From contig JASAOO010003028.1 in NCBI GenBank assembly GCA_030849075.1, positions 1 to 17,950 on the forward strand: a stretch of DNA of 17,950 bases. The letters run 5' to 3'. This DNA is from Zelonia costaricensis (lineage: Eukaryota; Euglenozoa; Kinetoplastea; Trypanosomatida; Trypanosomatidae). Of this stretch, positions 5,982 through 14,377 are shown in pieces (within the stretch, counting starts at the first letter, position 1; each line of letters begins with the position of its first letter). A program made the position numbers and the translations under genes. The notes beneath the pieces are model-generated. The model was not told the origin of the DNA. It was given only the letters and a program-made list of their open reading frames with translations, and did no database searches.

Positions 5982-8768
5982 TCAGCGGCGGTACTGCTTG
6001 TTGATGCTGCCCTTGAGTGCATCCAGCGTGTCCTGCTCGTGCCGCAGCTCCGCCTCCACGTCGGCCAGGCGGCGCCGTTCCGCAGCAATGCTCTGGAGGC
6101 TGCGTGCCTTGTCCTGCCCCTCGTGCTGCGTGCGCCGCTCCCGCTCCTGCGTCTCGCGCTGCAGGGCGAGCTCGTACATCTCCTTCTTCTCCTTCTCCGC
6201 CGCGAGCACACGCTCGTGCTGCTGCAGCCGCTTCGCTGCATCGCGTGCCTGCCGCTCCGCCGCGACAAGGCGCTCCTGTGCGGCGTCCCGCAGGCGTCCG
6301 GCGCGGTCGACAACGTCAATCAGGAAGTCGACAGCGGCGGCGGGGAGTGGGGCGACGCACACTGGATTGCCCAGTGTCTGCAGGAGCAGCTCGCGTCGCA
6401 GGTTGCTGGCGCCGCCGTCGCCGAGGAGCGAGCCACCAGCGCTCCGCCCGTGCGCCACGTCGTCGTCGGCGTGGCTGGACGCGAGGGGGGCCTCGTCAGG
6501 GTTGTACAGCCGGCCGTCCTCCGTCATGCACTGCTGGCGCGACCGAAGCTCGGCGAGGATGCGCTGCTCCATGGCGTCGATGAGGCGCAGCTCCTCGTCG
6601 CGCTGCTGCGCCGCCGCCCACGCAAACCAGTCGCCGACATCCTCGTGAAAGCACACCCGCGCGCTCTCCTCCGCCGCGGCGACCTCGCACAGGCGCGTGT
6701 GCAGGGCAGCGAGGGCGGCCTCGGTGACGTAGCGCGCGAACAGCGTCGCCTTAGTCCGCACCTCTGCACGCGCCGCGAGCTCGTCGCGGGCGAGGCACGC
6801 GCGCTGCTGCGTCTCGACATGCAGCAACTCCAGCTGGTGGCGGTAGTGGCACGACTCGACGGCGCGCTCGCGCTGCGCGGCCTCGGTGCTGCACAGCTGT
6901 GCCCACGCCTGCGCCTCCTCCTCGGCGATCGACGCCAGACCGTCGACGGCGGACTGCACGGCCCGGTGGCGGGCCTGGCACGCCAACGCCACGCGCCCCT
7001 CCACCTCCCGTAGGCCCCGCTCGAAGGCAAGGCCGAGCTGCTGCCAGGCGTGCGCCTCCAGTCGCACAATCGCGGCCCGCGGGGACGCCTCGCTCTCCAC
7101 CACATCGCGCTGTGCCCGCTGCTTCGCCGCGCACCAGCGCAGCACCTGCTCCTCCTCCGCGGCCATCACAGACAGCAGGTGAAAGCGGGCGTCGTGCTCG
7201 TCGTGGGCGAGCGCCGTCAGCGCCCGCTCCGCGGCTGCGCTCAGCTCCGCCTGCGCCCGCGCCTTGGCTGCGATGCGCTCGCCCACAGCCACCTCGCCAC
7301 TCGCCGCTGCCCGCACCAGCGCCGCTCGGGCGTGCGACTCTGCAACGGCGATCGTCGTCTCCTTCTCGTGAACGCACGCGCGCTGCAGAGCAGCGCGTGC
7401 CTCGGCCTTCTGCACGATCCACGCCTGCCGCCCAGCCGCCTCGTCGCGCTCGCGGCGGAGCAGGACTGCGAAGGCGGCGTGCTCCTCGTGCTGGATGGCG
7501 CAGAGAGACTCCAGGGCGAAGACGAGCGCCGCGTGCTGACGCTCTACCCGCTCCGCCGCCGCTGCGTGCAGTGCGTCCTCGTCTGCGCGCATGTCCACGA
7601 AGATGACGTGGTAGCCATGCTCTGCTGCCTCGCACACCGCCTGCCGCTGCGAGGTCTCTGCCTTCCACAGCGTCGCGCGCTGCCGGGCAAAGATGAGCTG
7701 CTGCTCCTCCATGTACTCCGCCTCTTCCAGCATCTCCTCGCGCAGACGCAGGCGCGCGGCGGCCTCTTCGGCGACCACGTCGCGCCGCCGCTGCTCGACA
7801 GCGACCAAGGCGCTGTGCCGCTGTTGGGCGTGCTGGCGCAGCATCTCACGGTGCCCCGCAGCGAGAAGCGCGAGGCTCTCGAGGCCCGCGGCGTGCAGCC
7901 TGCGCAGCTCCTCCTTCGCCTCCAGCGCGGCATCGCCGAGGCGGTGCCGCTGGGTGACGTGCTCAGCCATGGTGTGGCGCGCCTCCACCTCCAGCGCCTG
8001 CAGCCGGTTCCACTGCGAGGCTTCGTTGAACCGCAGCGCCTCGCGCGTGATCGCCTCGCGCTGTCGCAGCCGCACCGCCTGCGTGTCACACGCGTAGCTT
8101 CGCACGAGGCCGGCGAAGCCCTCCCGCTCCAGCGCGGCGGTCGTGTGGCGGGCCGCCGCCTCGTTGGCCTGCAGGGCGAGCAACAGTAGGTGCTGGTCCG
8201 CTGCCAGCGTCAGCGTTGCCCGGCGCGACTGCTCCTCTGTGCCGAGCTGCTGCCGGTACGCCGTCTCCTGCAGGACCACGCGCACGGTGTGGCGGTGCAC
8301 CAACTCCAGAGTGCGCAGCCCCTCCAGCCACGACTCGTACCGACCGACAACCCGCACCCGCTGACGGCCCTCTTCGCTGCGCAGCTCGTCCGTGCTGCGC
8401 GCCAGCTTTGCGCGCTCGTACGGCGTGTTCAGGCGCAGCGTCTCCAGCTTCTGCCGCGTTGCCTCGGGGTCGACGCGCACGCTGCACGACTCGCACCCGA
8501 GCTGCCCGCACACCAGGCAGCGGCTGCATGACGGGTACTGCCACCCGACCGGCGGCGGCGTGTTCGAGTAGCGCTCCCGTACCGCCGCGACAACGGGTGT
8601 TGCGGGCGGCGACACGGCGGGCGACACGGCCGGCGGCGCGTTCTCTGGTGCCTCCGTGCGCGGGCGAGAGGAGGGGCGGGCGCTGCTGCACGCGCTTGTC
8701 GGCCCCGACGACGGCAACCGCGGCCGGCGCCGCAGCCGGTTCGTGTCGTGCAGTGGCGGCTGCGACAT
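5982..8768 (-). CDS. Large coiled-coil protein with N-terminal Cys cluster, function unknown
   Basis: This 928-residue protein is not recognised as a named family. Residues 1-75 are Pro/Ser/Arg-rich and probably disordered. Five cysteines follow at 81, 84, 87, 92 and 95 (CxxCxxCxxxxCxxC), a compact cluster that could bind zinc. From about 102 to 740 it is almost continuous Ala/Glu/Arg/Gln/His-rich helix with heptad-like spacing and very few prolines, so a long coiled coil. A loosely repeated unit of about 21-22 residues may underlie it. A Gly/Asp/Ser-rich linker at about 745-790 leads to a second coiled coil (about 815-928) very rich in Glu, Lys and Arg, ending KQYRR. Such architecture suggests a cytoskeletal, flagellar or basal-body structural component, but that is only inference. 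ATG 8768 lies about 36 nt below a plausible splice AG at 8806-8805. No signal peptide or membrane span is seen. Confidence 0.85.
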   Translation of the reverse strand: MSQPPLHDTNRLRRRPRLPSSGPTSACSSARPSSRPRTEAPENAPPAVSPAVSPPATPVVAAVRERYSNTPPPVGWQYPSCSRCLVCGQLGCESCSVRVDPEATRQKLETLRLNTPYERAKLARSTDELRSEEGRQRVRVVGRYESWLEGLRTLELVHRHTVRVVLQETAYRQQLGTEEQSRRATLTLAADQHLLLLALQANEAAARHTTAALEREGFAGLVRSYACDTQAVRLRQREAITREALRFNEASQWNRLQALEVEARHTMAEHVTQRHRLGDAALEAKEELRRLHAAGLESLALLAAGHREMLRQHAQQRHSALVAVEQRRRDVVAEEAAARLRLREEMLEEAEYMEEQQLIFARQRATLWKAETSQRQAVCEAAEHGYHVIFVDMRADEDALHAAAAERVERQHAALVFALESLCAIQHEEHAAFAVLLRRERDEAAGRQAWIVQKAEARAALQRACVHEKETTIAVAESHARAALVRAAASGEVAVGERIAAKARAQAELSAAAERALTALAHDEHDARFHLLSVMAAEEEQVLRWCAAKQRAQRDVVESEASPRAAIVRLEAHAWQQLGLAFERGLREVEGRVALACQARHRAVQSAVDGLASIAEEEAQAWAQLCSTEAAQRERAVESCHYRHQLELLHVETQQRACLARDELAARAEVRTKATLFARYVTEAALAALHTRLCEVAAAEESARVCFHEDVGDWFAWAAAQQRDEELRLIDAMEQRILAELRSRQQCMTEDGRLYNPDEAPLASSHADDDVAHGRSAGGSLLGDGGASNLRRELLLQTLGNPVCVAPLPAAAVDFLIDVVDRAGRLRDAAQERLVAAERQARDAAKRLQQHERVLAAEKEKKEMYELALQRETQERERRTQHEGQDKARSLQSIAAERRRLADVEAELRHEQDTLDALKGSINKQYRR

Positions 8769-9745
8769 CAGCGCACACACGCACGTACGCACAGACACAC
8801 AACTCTGCGTGCTCGGCAGCAGAGGGTGTGGGGGAGAAGGACAGAGACGGGCAGAGGGAAGGGAGAAGAAAAAGCGGATCGTGAAAATCAAATCTAACAA
8901 CGCGCGTTCTGTGTGCCTTCTGTGTTGCCTGCCCGGTGCGAGGGAGGGGGAGGGGGAGGGACCCGTCTGTGGTCCGTCTGCGACCGTTGGAGGCTTCTTC
9001 GCGTGCCGTGTGTGAGGCTGCCGACGCGTTGGTGTGTTTGTGTGAGTCGCGCTGTCTGTGTTCCTTTTTCTGTCAAGGGGGAGCCCTCGACGTTGGAGCG
9101 CGTGGCTGGATGGACGAGGAAGGGTGGGGGAAGTCGAGAGAAGAGAAAAGGCAGAGTATTGAGGCGGAGCTAGCAGTGGGCACAAGAGTGCGCAAGCGAG
9201 GGCGGGGGAAGGGGGCGCGGCGTTGCGCCGAGGTGGAGGGCGGCGCGGTGGTGCCCACGTGCCCCAGCAGTGGTCGAAGCAGCGGTCTCGGCAAGCACGT
9301 GTGGATGTTTCGTGTGTGTGTGTGTGTGTGCGTGTTCGGCTCTTTCCCTCTGAGGGAGTGGACACTAAAGAAGACGCAACGAATGACGGTCTAGTACAAA
9401 GCACACACGGGGGCGCTGCAGCGAGGAGGTCTGCACACGGGAGTAGAGAGCGCGCGGCAAGAAAAGGGAATGCGTGGCGTGGTGTGGTGAGGAGCGCGGG
9501 CGCGCCCGCCCGTCACCCACGACTGTACAACAACAAGACATGCGAAGAGGCACACCGATGCGGAGCGGAGGGTCAACAGAGGACCGGCATGAAGGTGAAG
9601 TCAAAGAAGTCAGTTCTACCGCCTCCAGCGTTGAGAAAAGGAAAGGGCGCACACGCGCTTCCACACACAGACACACGCGCGCGCGCGCACTCGTGGAAGG
9701 GAAAGGGGGCAAAGCAATACAAGGTGCAGTTGAGCACGCTCCTGC
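8769..9745. other. Spacer between katanin and coiled-coil genes
   Basis: This 977-bp spacer carries a minus-strand polypyrimidine tract at 8876-8829 with an AG at 8806-8805, the likely 5' end of the coiled-coil mRNA. It also has a GT repeat at 9312-9334. A CA/CG repeat at 9661-9689 (TG/CG on the sense strand) lies about 60-85 bp past the katanin stop, in its 3' UTR. Short open frames on both strands are low complexity and unconvincing. No gene is seen. Confidence 0.6.
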
Positions 9746-11389
9746 CTAGATGTTGAGCTCGAACTCCTTCTTCCAGGCCTCGAACTTCTTGATGTTGTCG
9801 GCGTTGATGCTGCTTGGCACCTTCTTGAGGGCTGCGAGAAAGTCGCTCATGGTAATAGGCTGCTCCGCCACCTGCCGCCCAATCTCCGCCGCGTTCTCCT
9901 TCAGCATCGACTTGTCAGCCTCCTTCATAAAGCGCCGCATCGTCATCATCGCCGCGTCGCGCACGAGGTTCGTGATATCGGCGCCGCTGTAGTGGTGGCC
10001 CTCCAGCATCTTCGACAGCTTCACAAAGTCCACATCGCTGGAGAGCTTGATGGAGTTCGTGTTGATCTTGAAGAGCTCCACCCGGTCTGCGGCGTCAGGC
10101 AGGGGGATGTAAATGCGCTTTTCGAGGCGGCGCCGCATTGCCTCGTCAATGTCCCACGGGTGGTTCGTCGCGCCGAGCACCATGACGATCTTGCCCGCGT
10201 CCACGCCGACGCCGTCCATCTGCGCCAGCAGCGTCCCCTTCGCCCGCCGCGAGGCCTCGTGCTCGTCGCCACCACCGCGCTGCCCGCACAGGGAGTCGAT
10301 CTCGTCAATGAAGATCGTGCTCGGTGCGTAGTGCCGCGCCATTTCAAACAGGACACGGATCAGCTTCTCGCTGTCGCCGCGCCACTTGCTCGTCAGGGTG
10401 GCTGGCGAGATGTTGAAGAAGGTCGTGTTGCACTCCGAGGCGACCGCCTTGGCCAGCATCGTCTTGCCGGTGCCGGGCGGGCCGTACATGAGAACGCCCT
10501 TCCACGGCCGCCGGATGCCCTGGTAGTAGTCCGGCATCAGCACGGGGTACACAACGGCCTCCTCCAGCAGCCGCTTCGCCTCGTCCAGACCCGCAATGTC
10601 GTCCCACGAGACGGGCAGCTTGCCAACGTGCATGTCCGCCTCGATGAGCTGCACGAGCTCCTCCTCACCCGCGCGGCCGGTGAACCGCGCGATTGCCGCC
10701 TTGCCCTTGGGCTTACCGCGGCCGGGCACCCCAGCAGCCGGCCCGCCGGCGCCCTGGCGGCTCGGGCCCGCCCGCCGGCCAGTAACGGCGGCGCCTGGGC
10801 CGGTGTTCGACGGCGTGCGGCTGAAGCGGGTCGCGCCGACTGCGGCGTGGCTCGACGAGACGGCGGCGGCGGCGTTCGTGGCGGGTGCACCGCTGCGGGC
10901 GGGCTGGCGCAGCGCCGTAGGGATCTGCGGCCCCTCCGGCGGCCCGAAGCGGTCCCGGTCGCCGTAGAGCTTCTGGTTCTGCACGCTCACGTTGGGTCCG
11001 CCGGTGTGGGCGAGGGAGGCGCCGAGGCGCGGCTTTTTCTTGAGCGCAGTCCGCACCGTCACGCACCGCTCCGCGCTGCCGCTGCCGCTTTCGCTGCTCC
11101 CCCGCTCCTCGGCGTCCGCCTGTTCGCGCCGCTTCACGGCGCTGGGGTCCGTGAACAGCTGGAGCTCGAGCTGCGCGTCGCGGACGAGGTGCGCTTCGGC
11201 GGTGAGCTGCTCCGCGAGGGTCATCCACTGCCCACAGAGCACCGTGTCATTGAGACCGCCCACGTAGGCCGCAATCTCCTTTCGGATGCTCGCGTAGTAC
11301 TGCAGCGCTGCCGCGTAGTCGCAGTACAGGGCGCAGTCGCGCGCCGTGTGGATCGCCTTGACAATCTCCGTCGCCACAGATGTCGGCAT
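9746..11389 (-). CDS. KAT60: Katanin p60 catalytic subunit, AAA ATPase
   Basis: This 547-residue microtubule-severing ATPase would form hexamers that pull on tubulin tails, acting at the spindle, subpellicular array or flagellum. Residues 6-80 match the katanin p60 N-terminal MIT-like three-helix bundle (for example YCDYAAALQYY, 22-32). A Ser/Gly/Pro/Ala-rich linker covers about 95-235. The AAA domain follows: WDDIAGLDEAKRLL (262-275), GIRRPWKGVL (291-300), Walker A GPPGTGKT (303-310), pore loop KWRGDSEK (335-342), Walker B IFIDEIDS (359-366), pore loop 2 RGGGDEHEASRR (371-382), sensor 1 at N409 and arginine fingers in MRRRLEKR (418-425). The small domain and Vps4-type C-terminal helix end in FEAWKKEFELNI. 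All catalytic motifs are intact. Spastin and fidgetin are less likely because the N-terminal domain and the GIRRPWKGVL and KRIYIPLP segments are katanin-like. Trypanosomatids have several p60 paralogues; which one this is cannot be told here. ATG 11389 follows a tract at about 11469-11447 and an AG at 11415-11414. Confidence 0.93.
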   Translation of the reverse strand: MPTSVATEIVKAIHTARDCALYCDYAAALQYYASIRKEIAAYVGGLNDTVLCGQWMTLAEQLTAEAHLVRDAQLELQLFTDPSAVKRREQADAEERGSSESGSGSAERCVTVRTALKKKPRLGASLAHTGGPNVSVQNQKLYGDRDRFGPPEGPQIPTALRQPARSGAPATNAAAAVSSSHAAVGATRFSRTPSNTGPGAAVTGRRAGPSRQGAGGPAAGVPGRGKPKGKAAIARFTGRAGEEELVQLIEADMHVGKLPVSWDDIAGLDEAKRLLEEAVVYPVLMPDYYQGIRRPWKGVLMYGPPGTGKTMLAKAVASECNTTFFNISPATLTSKWRGDSEKLIRVLFEMARHYAPSTIFIDEIDSLCGQRGGGDEHEASRRAKGTLLAQMDGVGVDAGKIVMVLGATNHPWDIDEAMRRRLEKRIYIPLPDAADRVELFKINTNSIKLSSDVDFVKLSKMLEGHHYSGADITNLVRDAAMMTMRRFMKEADKSMLKENAAEIGRQVAEQPITMSDFLAALKKVPSSINADNIKKFEAWKKEFELNI

Positions 11390-12278
11390 GGCTGCTGCAG
11401 GTGTGTACCTGAGCTGGTGTGCACCCCACCGGTGAGCGGAAGCACGTGGGAGGGGGGGGGTGGAGATGGGTGCGAGTTTGCGTCTGCTGCAGGAGCTAAG
11501 GCAAACGGAAAACAGGCGGCTGTTGTGTTGGTCGGGAAGCAGAGGTGTCCGTGTGTGTGTTTGTGTGTGTGTATATGTAGATGTGTATCCAAGGCCCTGT
11601 GGTCCGCGTACTTCGGGGACCAGTGCGCTTTGTTGGGTAGGGGAAAGAGATAACGAGTAAGGGAGTGAAAGCAGCAGTAGGTGGACAGGGAGGGAGGGCA
11701 TCACACAAACAGCCTTGCGTGGGGACAGCGGCCGCGCTTGGGGTTCAGAAACGTGCGGGGTGGTGAGGGCGGGAGAGAGCAGACACGCGCAAGGGTGCCG
11801 CCGGCTTCCGTTCGCTTCAATTGTGTTCGCGAGCGTACACTCCCTTCACCACGTGGACTCCCGATGCGTGGCCCGATGGGGTGGAGAAGACGGGGCAGAG
11901 ATGCGGTGACGTCTGCGATGGAGTGCGCTGAGCCGCGGTTGAGTCCACGGAGTGTGAGACACACACATACACACAGGCACTGCTCGCAAATCCCAAGTCG
12001 CGCCGCCCCTCCTCGTCGCAAGCCACGCTCACGACGGCAGCGGCGGGCTATGTGAACGTTCACTGACGCGGTGTACAGACTGTGTGCTCTGCATCTTCTT
12101 TGCTTTGCTTCTTTCCTTTGTTCTCTCTCTGTGCTGTAAAACACCTTGTCCACTGCCCTCTGTGACAGATCACGTCAGACCGTCCCAAACACGCGCGCTC
12201 CAGTCGACGACTAGACAGCGTTGCAGCCACGGGCTTCCCCACCGCGGAAACCGCATCGCGCGCGCTCACACTCGACTT
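11390..12278. other. Upstream spacer of katanin
   Basis: This stretch has a minus-strand polypyrimidine tract (11469-11447) and AG (11415-11414) serving katanin, a GT repeat at 11551-11577, a second minus-strand tract near 11700-11640 and a CA repeat near 11960-11980. At 12093-12130 there is an isolated pyrimidine tract on the plus strand. Small open frames on both strands begin with GTG or are low complexity. No gene is called. Confidence 0.5.
12093..12168 (+). promoter_or_regulatory. Plus-strand polypyrimidine tract followed by AG
   Basis: Positions 12093-12130 are almost entirely C/T on the plus strand, and an AG follows at 12167-12168. This is the opposite polarity to the tracts serving the five minus-strand genes and the only long one of its kind in the right half. 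No credible plus-strand gene follows, so the function is uncertain. Confidence 0.3.
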
Positions 12279-12578
12279 TCACGCCAGCACAATAGTTAAC
12301 CACGTCGCGCGTACGCCAACAGCCTTAAAACCGTCACGGCGCTGGTAGTACACCGACACAACCGCACCCACGCACCCACATGCCCGCATGCCACAGGAGG
12401 GTGCGGCGCAATCACTCACCCACGCCCACCACCGCGCGCGCATCTCAGTCAGCCACAAACGCAACTCCTCCGACCAACAGACGAAGAAAAGAAAAAAACG
12501 AAAAGCACGCAGGTGGGGAGGGGGGTTTGGGAAAGGCTTAATTACACCGTCTTCCTTCGGTGCCGCCTGTGTTGTCAT
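12279..12578 (-). CDS. Possible small gene, 99 residues, unproven
   Basis: A minus-strand frame starts at an ATG at 12578, only 14 nt after an AG at 12593-12592, which in turn follows a very strong minus-strand polypyrimidine tract (12686-12641). That is textbook layout for a trypanosomatid gene. The 99-residue product begins MTTQAAPKEDG. It has an aromatic/hydrophobic segment at about 24-34 and a Trp/Arg-rich part (41-53), then four Cys (57, 62, 67, 69). No family is recognised. Against it: residues 20-34 come from a second pyrimidine tract (12535-12482), so part of the hydrophobic segment could be a composition artefact, and random open frames are common at this GC content. It would be the gene immediately upstream of katanin in transcription order. 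Confidence 0.2.
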   Translation of the reverse strand: MTTQAAPKEDGVIKPFPNPPPHLRAFRFFLFFVCWSEELRLWLTEMRARWWAWVSDCAAPSCGMRACGCVGAVVSVYYQRRDGFKAVGVRATWLTIVLA

Positions 12579-14211
12579 TACCGCACCGGAGCTGGGTGGG
12601 TACACCCACGCGTGTCAATCCACGAAAAGGAACACGGCACAGAGAGAGAGGGGGGGAGGGGGAGGGGGAGGGAAAGAAGAGGCGGGCGTGTTGCAGGGAA
12701 ACTCAACAGAGAGCTTCGAGCAGCGCTGACACCCCCCCCCCCCACCCCACCACACCACACGCGTCTGGCAAGGCGCGGGAAAAAGGAGGGGGGGGGGAAC
12801 AAAACCAACAAAAGGAAGACGGCCGTGACGAGCGTGGTGCGGCTGGCCAGCAGGCGCGTGGGGAGTATAGAGCGGGAAAGCAGCACGAGGGGGAAAGGGG
12901 GCAGAGAGCAGACGCACGCTGACCGGAAGGTGGTAGACACAATAAAGTCTGCGCACACACACACACGTGAACACGCACTCGCGCGAAGCGTAACTGAAGG
13001 CGGCACTCACGCGTCTCGGGCACTGAAGAAGGTATGGGATGGTGAGTGCACCAAAAGACACCATACTCGCCGTCGCCGTGGCTCGTGCGTGTGTGTGTGT
13101 GTGTGTTTGTGGGAGCTGAAAGGACAAAGGAAAGACACACGACAGACAAGGGAGGTGTGCATGTATCGTCTCACACGTAACGGCATCGCTGTCAGTGCGC
13201 GGCACTCCCTTCATGGCAGCTGAAGTGGAGGGGTGGGGGGGGGGGCGTATGGGGTGCAGCTCGGATGGGGAGAGGAGAAAAGGGGGGAGAGAGCCTCAGC
13301 GACGCACGAGAAGGGGGGATGATAAGAGGGCGCGCATGCGTACACGTCCGTGTGCGCGTTGCATTGCAGTTAATCGCGGTTACGACGCCGCGCTGCTGCT
13401 CTCGAGTTCCGTGGAGGTGCGGAACGAGGGCCAAGGGAAGGAGCTGAAGGGAAGGAACGGGGAGAGGATTGCACGACGACACACAAACACACGCACACAC
13501 AAACGCAAACGAAGAGACACAGACACACACACACACGCGCAGAGAGGGGAAGACAGAGAGAAAGAGGCGCCGCGGGGGCGGCGCACGTAGGCCCGGGTAA
13601 TGAAGTCGAACAAGCGAAGAAGAGAGCTGTCAAGGGTATCCCATGGTTGCTGAATTACACACGACGGAGAAGAGAAAAAAAAACGGCAGGCACGGACAAA
13701 GGATGAGGAAGAGTCCCGGGAGAATCAGGGAAACGCGACTGAGAAGAGAACGCGCGCCCGCACAAGTCAGCAGAGATTGGGAGGCAGGCAAGCGTGATCA
13801 CACTTTCACACAAGCCTCGTGTGCGGTGGCAACCCGGGCACGACGCAAACGCAAAGCAGGCAAGCCGAGAGAAGGAAACGAGAAAAAAAAAAGGTCAGAC
13901 ACGCGCCAACAAAGACGCACCCACGAGGAAAGAAAACCAAGACAAAATGAACACACATTTGCACACACCCGCACGCACACACAAAAAAGACGAGGAGGAG
14001 GATGACCCAAGGCGGAGGGGAAGGGAGAGAGAGTTTGGGTCAGAGACATACGGGGAGCACTAGAGAAGAACAGGCAAGCGACACACACACACACGAACAC
14101 ACACGCACAGGAGAGGGGGGAGGGGCACACGGTGGGGAAGGGGTAGCGGAATTGACGCGCATACATTCAACGGGGGAAAGACAGCGGGAGAGGGGGGGGT
14201 ATGGGGAGGGG
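12579..14211. other. Gene-poor region, left part
   Basis: This region consists of plus-strand purine tracts (12641-12686, 13265-13320, 13640-13690), G runs (near 12788 and 13227), a C10 run near 12731, a GT repeat at 13085-13110 and interrupted CA repeats (12954-12967, 13479-13540, 13958-13982, 14080-14105), plus short oligo-A runs. All open frames are low complexity (runs of Cys-Val or Thr-His from TG/CA repeats, Pro/Ser/Leu from CT tracts). I see no protein, tRNA or rRNA gene. Confidence 0.6.
12641..12686 (-). promoter_or_regulatory. Long polypyrimidine tract (minus sense)
   Basis: About 46 nearly uninterrupted purines on the plus strand, an AG repeat followed by G-rich units, read as a C/T tract on the minus strand. 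It is the strongest tract upstream of katanin and sits directly ahead of the possible small gene at 12578. Confidence 0.5.
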
Positions 14212-14250
14212 GTGCGGTACCACGCGCGTGTCAGGCACGTGGTACCGCAC
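14212..14250. repeat. Perfect 13-bp inverted repeat (hairpin)
   Basis: GTGCGGTACCACG at 14212-14224 is exactly repeated in reverse complement at 14238-14250, with a 13-base spacer (14225-14237). Nine of the thirteen pairs are G-C. Each arm contains the palindrome GGTACC; the decamer 14221-14230 and the hexamer CACGTG at 14236-14241 are also self-complementary. No coding frame of note overlaps it. Its function is unknown; options are an RNA hairpin in a long untranslated region or a DNA cruciform or protein-binding site. Confidence 0.85.
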
Positions 14251-14339
14251 AGAAGCACGACTACCACAACCGGGAGTACACGCTCGATGAGGGGGAGAGG
14301 GAGAGGAGGGGAAGAGGCAAGAAGAGCGCCAGCGGCAAA

Positions 14340-14340
<1 letters not shown>

Positions 14341-14376
<36 letters not shown>
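14341..14376. repeat. CA microsatellite
   Basis: About fifteen uninterrupted CA units (14341-14370), then CGCACAC. It is the longest dinucleotide repeat in the window and reads TG on the minus strand. Confidence 0.95.

Positions 14377-14377
<1 letters not shown>

Noticed and set aside
5607..7013. 468-codon plus-strand open frame
   Set aside because: Antisense shadow of the coiled-coil gene caused by high GC; Leu/Arg-rich with no motif.
9992..11653. 553-codon plus-strand open frame
   Set aside because: Antisense to katanin, whose catalytic motifs are intact on the minus strand.
12060..12269. 69-codon minus-strand frame upstream of katanin
   Set aside because: It begins with GTG and has no internal ATG, so it is unlikely to be translated in a trypanosomatid.
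12388..13223. Plus-strand frames of 113 and 236 codons after the plus-strand pyrimidine tract
   Set aside because: Products are Lys/Arg/Gly/Glu-rich from purine tracts, with no domain; better explained by composition.
13479..14376. CRISPR-like or satellite array from recurring CA blocks
   Set aside because: The blocks are irregular dinucleotide repeats without a constant repeat-spacer unit.
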